This document shows, piece after piece, positions 17,598-25,863 of a stretch of 64,000 nucleotides of DNA (its first letter is position 1; the number at the start of each line of letters is the position of its first letter). The notes below the pieces were generated by a model. It saw nothing but the letters and a program-made list of their open reading frames with translations, made no database searches and was not told the origin of the DNA. A program made the position numbers and the translations under genes. Origin of the DNA: Streptomyces sp. Edi2 (GTDB taxonomy: Bacteria > Actinomycetota > Actinomycetes > Streptomycetales > Streptomycetaceae); contig NZ_JBEJGX010000003.1 of the NCBI RefSeq assembly GCF_040253635.1, positions 6,039,501 through 6,103,500 of the forward strand, given 5' to 3'.

Positions 17598-18605
17598 TCA
17601 GTCGCCCTCGCGGCGTTCGCGGGTGGCCAGGAGGCGGCGCAGCGAGTAGAGACGGGCCGGATCGGCGTGCCCGTCGGTGACCCACGCGTCCAGCGCGCAG
17701 TCCGGTTCGTCGTGGCTGCAGGCGCGCGGGCAGCCGGCGGTGCCGGGCTCCAGATCCGGGAAGGCGTGGATGACCCGGGAGGGGTCCACGTGATGCAGCC
17801 CGAAGGACCGTACGCCCGGGGTGTCGATGACCCAGCCCGAGTCCCCGGGCAGCGGGAGCGCCAGCGCCGAGGTGGTGGTGTGCCGCCCGCGGCCGGTGAC
17901 CGCGTTGACGTGGCCGATGGCCCGGCGGCGCTCCGGGACCAGGGAGTTGACCAGGGTGGTCTTGCCCACCCCGGAGTGCCCGACGAACGCTGTCATCCGG
18001 CCCGTCAGCGCGGCCCGCACCCGCTCGGCGGCGCTGCCGTCGGCGAGCTCGTCGCGGTTGGTGACGAGGTAGGGGACGCCGAGCGCGCCGTAGGACTCCA
18101 ACAAGGTGTCCGCGGAGGCCAGATCGGACTTGGTCAGCACCAGCAGGGGGTCGAGGCCCGCGTCGTAGGCGGCGACCAGACAGCGGTCGATGAGCCGGGG
18201 GCGCGGCTCGGGATCGGCCAGCGCGGTGACGATCGCGAGCTGGTCGGCGTTGGCGACCACGACCCGCTCGAACGGGTCGTCATCGTCGGCCGTACGGCGC
18301 AACGTCGAGGACCGCGACTCGACCCGGACAATCCGGGCGAGGGTGTCCTTGGCGCCGGTCAGGTCCCCGACGACGGCGACCCGGTCGCCGACCACCGCGC
18401 TCTTGCGGCCCAGTTCGCGGGCCTTCATCGCGGTGACCGTACGGCCGTCGACCAGGCAGGTCAGCCGACCGCGGTCGACGGTCAGCACCAGGCCCTCGCC
18501 GGCGTCCTCGTGCTTGGGGCGGATATTGGTGCGGGGCCGGTTGCCCTTGGGGTTGGGGCGGACGCGGATGTCGTCCTCGTCGGGGTTCTTTCCGTAGCGG
18601 CGCAT
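17598..18605 (-). CDS. rsgA: Ribosome small-subunit-dependent GTPase RsgA
   Basis: RsgA (YjeQ) is a circularly permuted GTPase that helps mature 30S subunits. The 335-aa product has an N-terminal OB-fold, then permuted G motifs with G4 (LVLTKSDL) before G1 (GHSGVGKTTLVN) and G3 (DTPGVRSFG). The zinc finger is C-terminal (CPRACSHDEPDCAL). The ATG at 18605 gives MRRYGKNPDEDD, typical of the family in actinobacteria. It lies 14 bases after the aroA stop and is probably co-transcribed with it. Confidence 0.95.
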   Translation of the reverse strand: MRRYGKNPDEDDIRVRPNPKGNRPRTNIRPKHEDAGEGLVLTVDRGRLTCLVDGRTVTAMKARELGRKSAVVGDRVAVVGDLTGAKDTLARIVRVESRSSTLRRTADDDDPFERVVVANADQLAIVTALADPEPRPRLIDRCLVAAYDAGLDPLLVLTKSDLASADTLLESYGALGVPYLVTNRDELADGSAAERVRAALTGRMTAFVGHSGVGKTTLVNSLVPERRRAIGHVNAVTGRGRHTTTSALALPLPGDSGWVIDTPGVRSFGLHHVDPSRVIHAFPDLEPGTAGCPRACSHDEPDCALDAWVTDGHADPARLYSLRRLLATRERREGD

Positions 18606-18619
18606 GGCGGCGGAACCCC

Positions 18620-19983
18620 TCAGCCTCTCCGGGAGGCAGCGGACGCCGGGGCGAGCATGTCCGTCCACATCGCGGGGAAGTCGGGCAGCGTCTTGGCGGT
18701 GGTGGCGACGTTCTCCACCTCCACGCCGTCGACCGCCAGGCCGATGACCGCCGCGGCGGTGGCCAGCCGGTGGTCCTCGTAGGTGTGGAAGATCCCGCCG
18801 TGCAGGGGGCGCGGCCGGATGTGCAGCCCGTCCGCGGTCTCGGTGACATCGCCGCCGAGTTCGTTGAGCTCCTTGGTGAGCGCGGCGAGCCGGTCGGTCT
18901 CGTGGAGCCGCAGATGCGCCACGCCGCGGAGTGTGGAGGGGGAGTCGGCCAGGGCGGCAACCGCGGCGATGCCCGGGGTCAGCTCGCCGACCTCGCTCAG
19001 GTCGACGTCGATGCCGTGGATCCGGCCGCTGCCGGTGAAGGTCAGCCCGTGCTCGGTCAGCTCGCAGGAACCGCCCATGGTGGTGAAGATCTCGCGCAGC
19101 GCGTCGCCGGGCTGGGTGGTGTGCTCGGGCCAGTCGGGGATGGTCACCCGGCCGCCGGTGACCAGCGCCGCGGCCAGGAACGGCTGCGCGTTGGACAGGT
19201 CCGGCTCGACGACCAGATCGCGGCCGAGCAGCGCGCCGGGGGTGACCCGCCAGACGTTCGGCTCGCCGCCCGCCTCCGGGGTGTCCACCTGCGCGCCGAC
19301 GCTGCGCAGCATGTCGACGGTCATCCGGATGTGCGGCATGGAGGGCAGGGCCGCGCCGACGTGCCGGACCTCGACGCCCTGGTTGAAGCGCGGCGCGGAC
19401 AGCAGCAGGGCGCTGACGAACTGGGAGGACGAGGAGGCGTCGATCTCGACCGCGCCACCGTCCAGGCCGCCGCTGCCGAAGACCGTCATGGGCAGCGCGC
19501 CGCGGTTGTCGTCGTCGATCCGGGCGCCCAGGGCGCGCAGCGCGTCGATCACGCCGCCGAGCGGGCGCTCGTAGGAGCGGGGGTCGCCGTCGAAGCGGAT
19601 CGGGCCGTCGGCGAGCGCGGCGACGGGGGGAGGAAGCGCATGACCGTGCCGGCGTTGCCGACGTCGACGGTGGCCGGGCCGTGCAGACCCGCCGGGATGA
19701 TCCGCCAGGCCTCGCCGCCGCCGGGCTGCGCGGCGGCGCCGGCGGAGCTGGAGGAGGCGGTCTCCTCGATGCCGACGCCCAGGGTGCGCAGCGCCTCGGC
19801 CATCAGGAGCGTGTCCCGGGAGCGCAGCGGTCGGCGCAGCCAGCCGGGCTCGGAGGAGAGGGCGGCCAGGACCAGGCCGCGGTTGGTGACCGATTTGGAG
19901 CCGGGCACGGTGACGGTGGCATCGACGGCCCCGGCGGCGAGCGGGGCGGGCCAGAGGGCGGGATGTGCGGGGCTCTCGGTCAT
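18620..19983 (-). pseudogene. aroA: 5-enolpyruvylshikimate-3-phosphate synthase, frameshifted
   Basis: EPSP synthase transfers enolpyruvyl from PEP to shikimate-3-phosphate in aromatic amino-acid synthesis. Both halves are well conserved but lie in two frames. The N-terminal part (to about 19625) has [16 protein letters not shown] and [13 protein letters not shown]. The rest has LLLSAPRF, MPHIRMTVDMLR and VEPDLSNAQPFLAAAL. The break is a run of six G on the plus strand at 19625-19630. One more base would restore [13 protein letters not shown] and a 454-aa protein. Total length is one short of a codon multiple, so a single missing base explains everything. It is either a sequencing or assembly error in a homopolymer or a real inactivating mutation. 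rsgA follows in the same operon. Confidence 0.9.
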
Positions 19984-20209
19984 GCCCCTTACTTTAATGG
20001 CTGGGCAAGGGTGCCGATCTTGATCAAAAGCCGTGCAACCCCGCCGAAACGTGGCAGTGATAGTGCGCTCGCGTGCCGGGAGCGGAACGACGGCGTCCAG
20101 CTCCGGCGTGACGGCGCCCGGCCCCGGCGTGGCGGCGGACGCTCCGGCGTGGCGGCGGACACCCAGGGCGCGCGGTACGAGGGCCGGCCGGCGCCCGGGG
20201 CGGCGGGCC

Positions 20210-20923
20210 TCAGAGGCCGAGCAGCCAGCGCCCGCCGCCCATCAGGGAGCACAGCGTCACCACGTGGAACAGGCCGAGCCAGACGGCCGCCGGGACATGG
20301 GTCAGGCGCGCCAGCTGGTCCGGGTCGGAGTCGACCGCACCCCCGCGGCGCCGCTTGCCCATCAGCTCGAACGGTGGCCGCACCCCGCCCAGCAGCAGGA
20401 ACCACACCACCGCATAGGCGAACGCCGCCTGCACATCCGCCGTCGTCAGCCAGGAGACCAGCACGAACGCGGCGCCGGTCAGGACGACGGTGAGCACGCC
20501 GTACGCATTACGGATCATGATGAGCATCGCCAGCAGCAGCGCGGTCGCGCCCCACAACAGCGCCGTGATGTGGCCCGCGGCGAGCAGCGCGGCGCCTGCC
20601 AGGCCCAGCAGGGACGGTGCGATGTAGCCGGCCGCGGCGGTCAGCACCATGCCCAGGCCGGTCGGCTTGCCGCGCGAGACGGTCAGGCCCGAGGTGTCAG
20701 AGTGCAGCCGGATGCCGTCCAGGCGGCGGCCGGTGAGCAGGGCGATCAGTCCGTGGCCGCCCTCGTGGGCGATGGTGACGGCGTTCCGCGACAGCCGCCA
20801 GGCGGTGTGCGGGACGACGGCGCCCAGGGCGAGCACCGCCGTGATGATCACCAGCCAGAGCGACGGGGCGGGTTGGGTCCCGAAGACCCGGCTCCATATG
20901 TCGGTGAGGTGGTCGGTGTCCAT
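20210..20923 (-). CDS. M50-family membrane metallopeptidase
   Basis: The 237-aa protein has about six to seven hydrophobic segments and the zinc-protease motif HEGGH (in [21 protein letters not shown]), the HExxH signature of site-2-protease-like M50 enzymes. A second potential metal ligand region lies in the later membrane part. Proteases of this group cleave within the membrane, but several actinobacterial members of this short type have no known substrate. GGGGAG lies 3-4 bases before ATG 20923. It diverges from the SRAP gene with 35 bases between starts, so their promoters overlap. Confidence 0.85.
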   Translation of the reverse strand: MDTDHLTDIWSRVFGTQPAPSLWLVIITAVLALGAVVPHTAWRLSRNAVTIAHEGGHGLIALLTGRRLDGIRLHSDTSGLTVSRGKPTGLGMVLTAAAGYIAPSLLGLAGAALLAAGHITALLWGATALLLAMLIMIRNAYGVLTVVLTGAAFVLVSWLTTADVQAAFAYAVVWFLLLGGVRPPFELMGKRRRGGAVDSDPDQLARLTHVPAAVWLGLFHVVTLCSLMGGGRWLLGL

Positions 20924-20958
20924 GTCTCCCCTTCGTGTGGCATGGCAGTGTGGCATGC

Positions 20959-21792
20959 ATGTGCGGTAGGTATGCAGCGAGTCGTCGTCCCGAGGACCTG
21001 GTGGGGGTTTTCGGCGTTCAGCAGTGGGAGCCGACGGAGACCCTGGCGCCCAGTTGGAATGTGGCGCCGACGGACCGGGTGCATGCGGTGCTCGAACGCC
21101 CCCTCAAGGGCGCGGCGGCCGGCGCCGCTCAGCCGGACGGCCCGGTGCGCCAGTTGCGGACGCTGAAGTGGGGCCTGGTCCCGTCGTGGTCGAAGTCACC
21201 CGAGGCCGCCGCGAAGATGATCAATGCGCGGGCCGAGACGGTGCACGAGAAGCCGTCCTTCCGGCAGGCCTTCGCGACCCGGCGGTGCCTGCTCCCCGGA
21301 GACGGTTACTTCGAGTGGGTCACCGACGCCGCGGAGCGGGAGCTGGAGGAGCAGGGCAGGAAGAAGCGGCCCCGTAAACAGCCCTACTTCGTGACGCCCG
21401 CGGACGGGTCCGTGATGGCGATGGCCGGGCTCTACGAGTTCTGGCGGGACCGTACGCTGCCCGGCGACCACCCGCTGGCCTGGTGGGTGACCTGCACGGT
21501 CGTCACCACGGAGGCCGAGACCACCCCGCTGGCGGGGGACGCCGGCGACGAGGGGCCGCAGTCCCTGGCCGAGATCCACCCCCGGATGCCGCTGGTGCTG
21601 ACACCGGACCGCTGGGACGCCTGGCTCGACCCGTCCCGCACCGACCCCGACGAGATACGCGCACTGCTGGCCCCGCCGCCGGCCGGGATGATGCGCGCCT
21701 ATCCCGTCCCGACCGGGGTCAGCAATGTCCGCACCAACGGACCCGAGCTGGTCGCCGAGCTCGACGGTCCGGAGGTGGGCACGCTGTTCTGA
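20959..21792 (+). CDS. SRAP-domain protein (HMCES/YedK type)
   Basis: SRAP proteins form a covalent DNA-protein crosslink at abasic sites in single-stranded DNA, protecting them during replication and SOS-type repair. The start is set at 20959 because the catalytic Cys must be residue 2, and here the sequence reads MCGRYA. Other active-site parts are visible: the NARAETVHEKPSF segment, GDGYFEWV, and the conserved His in EIHPRMPL. At 277 aa it is slightly longer than usual, with a linker (EQGRKKRPRKQ) in the middle. No ribosome site is evident, so it may be leaderless. Confidence 0.93.
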   Translation: MCGRYAASRRPEDLVGVFGVQQWEPTETLAPSWNVAPTDRVHAVLERPLKGAAAGAAQPDGPVRQLRTLKWGLVPSWSKSPEAAAKMINARAETVHEKPSFRQAFATRRCLLPGDGYFEWVTDAAERELEEQGRKKRPRKQPYFVTPADGSVMAMAGLYEFWRDRTLPGDHPLAWWVTCTVVTTEAETTPLAGDAGDEGPQSLAEIHPRMPLVLTPDRWDAWLDPSRTDPDEIRALLAPPPAGMMRAYPVPTGVSNVRTNGPELVAELDGPEVGTLF

Positions 21793-21868
21793 GGCGTGTC
21801 CGACCTGTGGCGGGCGCGGGGGCCGGGCCGGGCGGCCCTCCCGTATGTCTGTGGTGTCGCCCGTGCTG

Positions 21869-21921
21869 CCTGGGGTGCCGCCTGAGTGCCTGGGGTGCCG
21901 CGCGCACGTCCTGGGGTGCCG
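21869..21921 (+). repeat. Three copies of CCTGGGGTGCCG with about 20-bp period
   Basis: Identical 12-mers occur at 21869, 21889 and 21910 in the gap between the SRAP and hydrolase genes. No function is evident. Confidence 0.6.
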
Positions 21922-21971
21922 CGCGGGTGTCCGCGCTGCCCGTCCGGCTGCGGCACGGGCAGGATGGGCGT

Positions 21972-22619
21972 ATGAGCACTGGCGCGATCGAGACCGACAC
22001 GGTCGGCACACCGGCGGGCGACGCCCGGATCACCTGGCACCGTGACGCCACGCCGGCACGGGCCGTGGTGGCCGTGAGCCATGGCGCAGGCGGCGGCATC
22101 GAGGCACGCGACCTGAGGGCCCTGGCGGCCGCGCTGCCGGCCCGCGGGTACACCGTGGCGCTGGTCGAGCAGCCGTGGCGGGTGGCGGGCAAGAAGCTGG
22201 CGCCCGCGCCGAAGACCCTGGACTCCGGATGGACCGCGCTGTGGCCGGCGCTGGAGAAGCCGGGGCTGCCGGTGGTCGCCGGCGGCCGTAGTGCCGGTGC
22301 CCGGGTGGCCTGCCGTACGGCGCGGGACCTGGGCGCGCAGGCCGTACTGGCGCTCAGCTTCCCGCTGCATCCGCCGGGCCGGCCGGAGAAGTCCCGGGTG
22401 GACGAGCTGACCGGCGCCGGGGTGCCGACGCTGGTCGTCCAGGGCGGCCGGGATCCGTTCGGACGCCCTGAGGAGTTCCCGCCGGAGACGGAGATCACCG
22501 AGGTGGCGCACGCCGACCACGGCTTCGCGGTGCCCAAGAAGGCGGGCGTCGGCGAGGCGGAGTCGATGGCCGTGATCACGGATGCGGTGGCGGCCTGGCT
22601 GGACGGGATGTTCGGCTGA
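21972..22619 (+). CDS. Alpha/beta hydrolase (KANL3/Tex30-like dienelactone-hydrolase fold)
   Basis: The 215-aa protein begins MSTGAIETDTVGTPAGDARI and shows an oxyanion-region motif AVSHGAGGG, a nucleophile elbow GGRSAGARVA (G-x-S-x-G with Ser as nucleophile), an Asp-containing VVQGGRDPFG and a final His in HADHGFAVP. These form a plausible Ser-Asp-His triad. The family contains esterases and dienelactone hydrolases, and many members have no known substrate. ATG 21972 has only a weak AGG site. It is cytosolic and not obviously in an operon with the SRAP gene, since 179 bases separate them. Confidence 0.8.
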   Translation: MSTGAIETDTVGTPAGDARITWHRDATPARAVVAVSHGAGGGIEARDLRALAAALPARGYTVALVEQPWRVAGKKLAPAPKTLDSGWTALWPALEKPGLPVVAGGRSAGARVACRTARDLGAQAVLALSFPLHPPGRPEKSRVDELTGAGVPTLVVQGGRDPFGRPEEFPPETEITEVAHADHGFAVPKKAGVGEAESMAVITDAVAAWLDGMFG

Positions 22620-22683
22620 CGGTCTCCTTTCCCTGTCCGTTTCCCCTGGTGCGCTCGTCCTTGTGCGCCCCCCTTGCCGGAGT

Positions 22684-22699
22684 GGCAAGCGGGCTTGCC
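22684..22699 (+). terminator. Possible terminator after the hydrolase gene
   Basis: GGCAAGC-GG-GCTTGCC is a perfect inverted repeat 64 bases after the stop. It is followed by three 10-bp tandem repeats (GTAGTCGCCC, GTGGTCGCCC, GCAGTCGCCC) at 22711-22740. Confidence 0.45.
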
Positions 22700-22774
22700 G
22701 GGCCCCGGCCGTAGTCGCCCGTGGTCGCCCGCAGTCGCCCGCGTCCGGCCGCCGGCCCTTTGAACTCTGCTTCC

Positions 22775-22801
22775 GGGAATGCCGCGCCCCATGCGGCTGT
22801 T
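22775..22801 (+). promoter_or_regulatory. SigR-dependent promoter of sigR (exact consensus)
   Basis: GGGAAT at 22775-22780 and GTT at 22799-22801 are separated by exactly 18 bases. This is the published consensus for SigR-driven promoters and matches the autoregulatory sigRp2. Transcription would start near 22807, so the long isoform start at 22860 would be on the message. Confidence 0.9.
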
Positions 22802-22859
22802 GTGCGAGGCGTAGTACTCGAGTACGTCCGGTGAAGCATGAGGAAGAGGAGTCCGCCGC

Positions 22860-23015
22860 ATGGGAATCGCTTGCCCGGCCCGCCCGGCCGCCGACCTGCC
22901 CCGGTCGCAGATGGTGAAGCAGCCCGCCCTGGCTGGAGCGGCGGCCGCACCGGATCGTCGTCTATTCTCCGAATCGGGTGGGTCCGCATCCGGATCCAGG
23001 ACGGTGTTGGAGGAG
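22860..23015 (+). other. In-frame 52-codon N-terminal extension of SigR (SigR' isoform)
   Basis: The frame is open from ATG 22860 through to the usual SigR start at 23016. GAGGAG lies about 10 bases before this ATG. In S. coelicolor a longer, proteolytically unstable SigR' of about 55 extra residues is made from the stress-induced transcript. This segment is the matching extension. It contains no known domain. Confidence 0.7.
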
Positions 23016-23711
23016 GTGGGTCCGGTCACCGGTACCGACGCAGGGACCGACGGCACGGCTGAGAACAAGGCTCAGGAGAGCGCCGCCGAGCGCAATGCGC
23101 GCTTCGAGCGGGACGCGCTGACGTTCCTGGACCAGATGTACTCCGCCGCGCTGCGCATGACGCGCAATCCGGCCGACGCGGAGGACCTGGTGCAGGAGAC
23201 ATACGCCAAGGCGTATGCGTCCTTCCACCAGTTCCGGGAGGGCACCAACCTCAAGGCCTGGCTGTACCGCATCCTCACGAACACCTTCATCAACTCCTAT
23301 CGCAAGAAGCAGCGCGAGCCCCAGCGCAGCGCCGCCGAGGAGATCGAGGACTGGCAGCTGGCGCGCGCCGAGTCGCATATGTCGACGGGACTGCGCTCCG
23401 CGGAGTCACAGGCGCTCGACCACCTCCCCGACTCCGATGTGAAGGCCGCGCTCCAGGAGATCCCCGAGGAATTCCGTATCGCGGTGTACCTGGCGGATGT
23501 CGAGGGCTTTGCGTACAAGGAGATCGCGGACATCATGGGGACACCCATCGGCACGGTGATGTCCCGACTGCACCGAGGCCGGCGCCAACTGCGCGGCATG
23601 CTGGAGGATTACGCCCGTGAGCGCGGGCTGGTCCCGGCGGGGGCGGCGACCGCGGACCCGCAGTCCGCGCGCACGACGGAGTCGCACGACCGGAAAGGCT
23701 CGGGATCATGA
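23016..23711 (+). CDS. sigR: ECF sigma factor SigR (thiol-oxidative stress)
   Basis: SigR directs transcription of thioredoxin, mycothiol and proteostasis genes under disulfide stress. The 231-aa form from GTG 23016 ([12 protein letters not shown]) matches the known short isoform. Region 2 is [43 protein letters not shown], and region 4 ends with [25 protein letters not shown]. The TGA overlaps the rsrA ATG (ATGA at 23708-23711), so sigma and anti-sigma are translationally coupled. A perfect SigR promoter upstream indicates positive autoregulation. Longer translation from 22860 is also likely. Confidence 0.95.
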   Translation: MGPVTGTDAGTDGTAENKAQESAAERNARFERDALTFLDQMYSAALRMTRNPADAEDLVQETYAKAYASFHQFREGTNLKAWLYRILTNTFINSYRKKQREPQRSAAEEIEDWQLARAESHMSTGLRSAESQALDHLPDSDVKAALQEIPEEFRIAVYLADVEGFAYKEIADIMGTPIGTVMSRLHRGRRQLRGMLEDYARERGLVPAGAATADPQSARTTESHDRKGSGS

Positions 23712-24109
23712 GCTGCGGAGAGCCGCACGAGAAGGACTGCTCAGAGGTCCTTGACCACCTCTACGAGTATCTCGACCGGGAGATGCCCGCGGGGGAGTGC
23801 GCAGATTTCCAGGTGCATCTGGACGAATGCTCGCCGTGCCTGGAGAAGTACGGCCTGGAGCAGGCGGTCAAGAAGCTCGTCAAGCGCTGCTGCGGCCATG
23901 ACGACGTCCCCAGCGACCTGCGCTCCAAGGTGATGGGCCGGATCGACCTCATCCGGGCCGGCGAGACCGTGCCCGAGGTGAGCGTGCTCGAACAGGCCAA
24001 GAAGGAACAGGCGCAGCGCGAGCAGGCGGCGGCATCCGAGGAGGGGACCGGTCCGGGCGGGGTGACCGGTTCCACCGATGCACGGAGCCGGACCGCGCGG
24101 GCCGAGTAA
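23708..24109 (+). CDS. rsrA: Zinc-binding redox anti-sigma factor RsrA
   Basis: RsrA holds SigR inactive until oxidation forms a disulfide and releases zinc. The 133-aa product has the anti-sigma zinc signature with C11, H37, C41 and C44, plus C3, C31, C61 and C62, the same Cys positions known in S. coelicolor RsrA. The first 105 residues correspond to the known protein. The remaining residues (after [16 protein letters not shown]) form an extra Gly/Ser/Thr-rich tail. The ATG overlaps the sigR stop. A short hairpin follows. Confidence 0.95.
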   Translation: MSCGEPHEKDCSEVLDHLYEYLDREMPAGECADFQVHLDECSPCLEKYGLEQAVKKLVKRCCGHDDVPSDLRSKVMGRIDLIRAGETVPEVSVLEQAKKEQAQREQAAASEEGTGPGGVTGSTDARSRTARAE

Positions 24110-24118
24110 CGCGGCACG

Positions 24119-24134
24119 TCACCCTAAGGGGTGA
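24119..24134 (+). terminator. Possible terminator after rsrA
   Basis: TCACCC-TAAG-GGGTGA forms a short perfect stem 10 bases after the rsrA stop. Confidence 0.4.
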
Positions 24135-24294
24135 GGGACGGGCCGATTCGTCCCGCCCGATCCGCTGATGCACCTTCCCCGGTGCCCCGGCCCCTCTATT
24201 CTCACCGGACCCCGACGCACTGCGGAGGCAGCGCGAGGGGTCCCTCTGCTCCCCAAGAGCGTGGGGGAGCGGTGGGCTCGGTGAGGAGGGCGCG

Positions 24295-25863
24295 ATGCGG
24301 GGACTTCCGGCGGCCGCGCGAGGGTATATCGGCTGCGCCGTGCTTGCCGCGGCGCTGTGTGCCGCCCCGGCGTCACGGCTCGGAGCCGGCGCCCCCTGGA
24401 GCAGCACGCTGGCCCTGGCCACCCTGTACGCGGTGTGCGAACAGCTGCACCGCTGCCCGTTGGTGGGCGGCCGGATACCGTACGGCGCGGGTTCCGCCGG
24501 GGCGCCCGGGGCGCTTGTCGCAGGCTGGGCCAGCCCCGTCCTGCTCGCCGGGGTCTTTCTGCTGCCGCCGCCCCTGGCCGCACTGGCCGCCGTCCCCGGA
24601 GCGCTGACCGGCCCGGCGAAGGCGCGCTCGGCCGGAGCCCGCAGGCTCTGGCACGCCGCCGAGACGGCACTGGCCTGCTGCGCGGCCGCCCAGGTCTTCC
24701 GGGCCCTCGGCCATCACCCGCTGTCCGCACCGCAGTTCCCCGTTCTGCTGCTGCCCGCCGCGGCCGCCGCCACCACCTTCTGTGCGGTGCTCGTGGCGCT
24801 CGACGGCGGCGTGCTGGTCGCCGCCGAGCGGCGCCCGCTGCGCACCGCCTGGCGCGGGGCGCTCTCCCGTTCGCTGGGGCCGCATCTGGTGCACGGCCTG
24901 GCCGGGCTGATGATGGCGGTGTTGTGGTGCAGCTCGTACGGGCCGACGGCGGCACTGCTGGTGCTGCTGCCGATGTGCCTGTCCTGCTGGGTGTTCGCCC
25001 AGTACCACCGTGAACGCACCGCCCACCAGGCCACCATCCGCGCCCTCGTCCAGGCCGTGGACATCAAGGACCGCTACACCCGCGGGCACAGTGAGCGGGT
25101 CGGGCGCGCCTCGGTGATGATCGCCCGGGAGCTGGGCATGACGGAGGACCGGGTGGAGGTACTGCGGTTCGCCGGCATCCTGCACGACGTCGGCAAACTC
25201 GGCGTCCCCACCCGGCTGTTGCGCAAGGACGGACCGCTGACGCCGCAGGAGCGACGGGTCATCGAGCTGCATCCCGAATACGGCCACGAGATCGTGCGCG
25301 GTATCGGCTTCCTGGGGGAGGCACGGGCGGCGATCCTGCACCACCACGAGCGGCTGGACGGGCGCGGCTATCCCTACGGACTGATGGGGCATCACATCCC
25401 GGAATGCGCCCGGGTGGTGGCGGTCGCGGACGCCTTTGACGCGATGACCTCGACCCGCTCCTACCGCCGGGCCCGGCCGGTGCCGGCGGCCGTGGCGGAG
25501 CTGCGCAAGTGCGCCGGGGCGCAGTTCGACCCGCGGATGGTCCGGGCGCTGGCGGCGGCGCTCGACCGGTACGGCTGGCACCCGGACCTGGTGGCGGCGG
25601 CGGACGCGGAGCCCGGTGCGGTGCGGGAGGGGGAGGGCGTCGGCGGCCCGCCGGAGCCCGGTGCGGCGCCAGGGGCCGGTGCGGTGGAGGGAGCCGGTGC
25701 GTTGCCGGGAGCCGGTGCGGCGCCGGGAGCGGCCACGGTGCAGGGCGCGGGGGAGCCAGGCGCTGGGGAGCCGGGCGCCGGGAGGCCGGGCGCCGGCGGG
25801 CAGCGGCCGGCCCGGCGGTCCGAGCCGCGCCCCGAAGAGGCCGGACGGAAGGGTGCGCGATGA
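24295..25863 (+). CDS. Membrane HD-GYP domain phosphohydrolase
   Basis: The 522-aa protein has an N-terminal membrane region of about 230 residues with seven or so hydrophobic segments. A full HD-GYP domain follows: RYTRGHSERVG, the HD pair in ILHDVGKLGVP, and the GYP-type HHHERLDGRGYPYGL with downstream DAFDAMTS. HD-GYP proteins hydrolyse c-di-GMP or related cyclic dinucleotides, so this one could link a membrane signal to second-messenger breakdown. The last 90 residues are low-complexity (repeats of PGAG and GAGEPGAG). It follows rsrA by 185 bases and its TGA overlaps the start of the next HD gene. Substrate is inferred from family. Confidence 0.88.
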   Translation: MRGLPAAARGYIGCAVLAAALCAAPASRLGAGAPWSSTLALATLYAVCEQLHRCPLVGGRIPYGAGSAGAPGALVAGWASPVLLAGVFLLPPPLAALAAVPGALTGPAKARSAGARRLWHAAETALACCAAAQVFRALGHHPLSAPQFPVLLLPAAAAATTFCAVLVALDGGVLVAAERRPLRTAWRGALSRSLGPHLVHGLAGLMMAVLWCSSYGPTAALLVLLPMCLSCWVFAQYHRERTAHQATIRALVQAVDIKDRYTRGHSERVGRASVMIARELGMTEDRVEVLRFAGILHDVGKLGVPTRLLRKDGPLTPQERRVIELHPEYGHEIVRGIGFLGEARAAILHHHERLDGRGYPYGLMGHHIPECARVVAVADAFDAMTSTRSYRRARPVPAAVAELRKCAGAQFDPRMVRALAAALDRYGWHPDLVAAADAEPGAVREGEGVGGPPEPGAAPGAGAVEGAGALPGAGAAPGAATVQGAGEPGAGEPGAGRPGAGGQRPARRSEPRPEEAGRKGAR

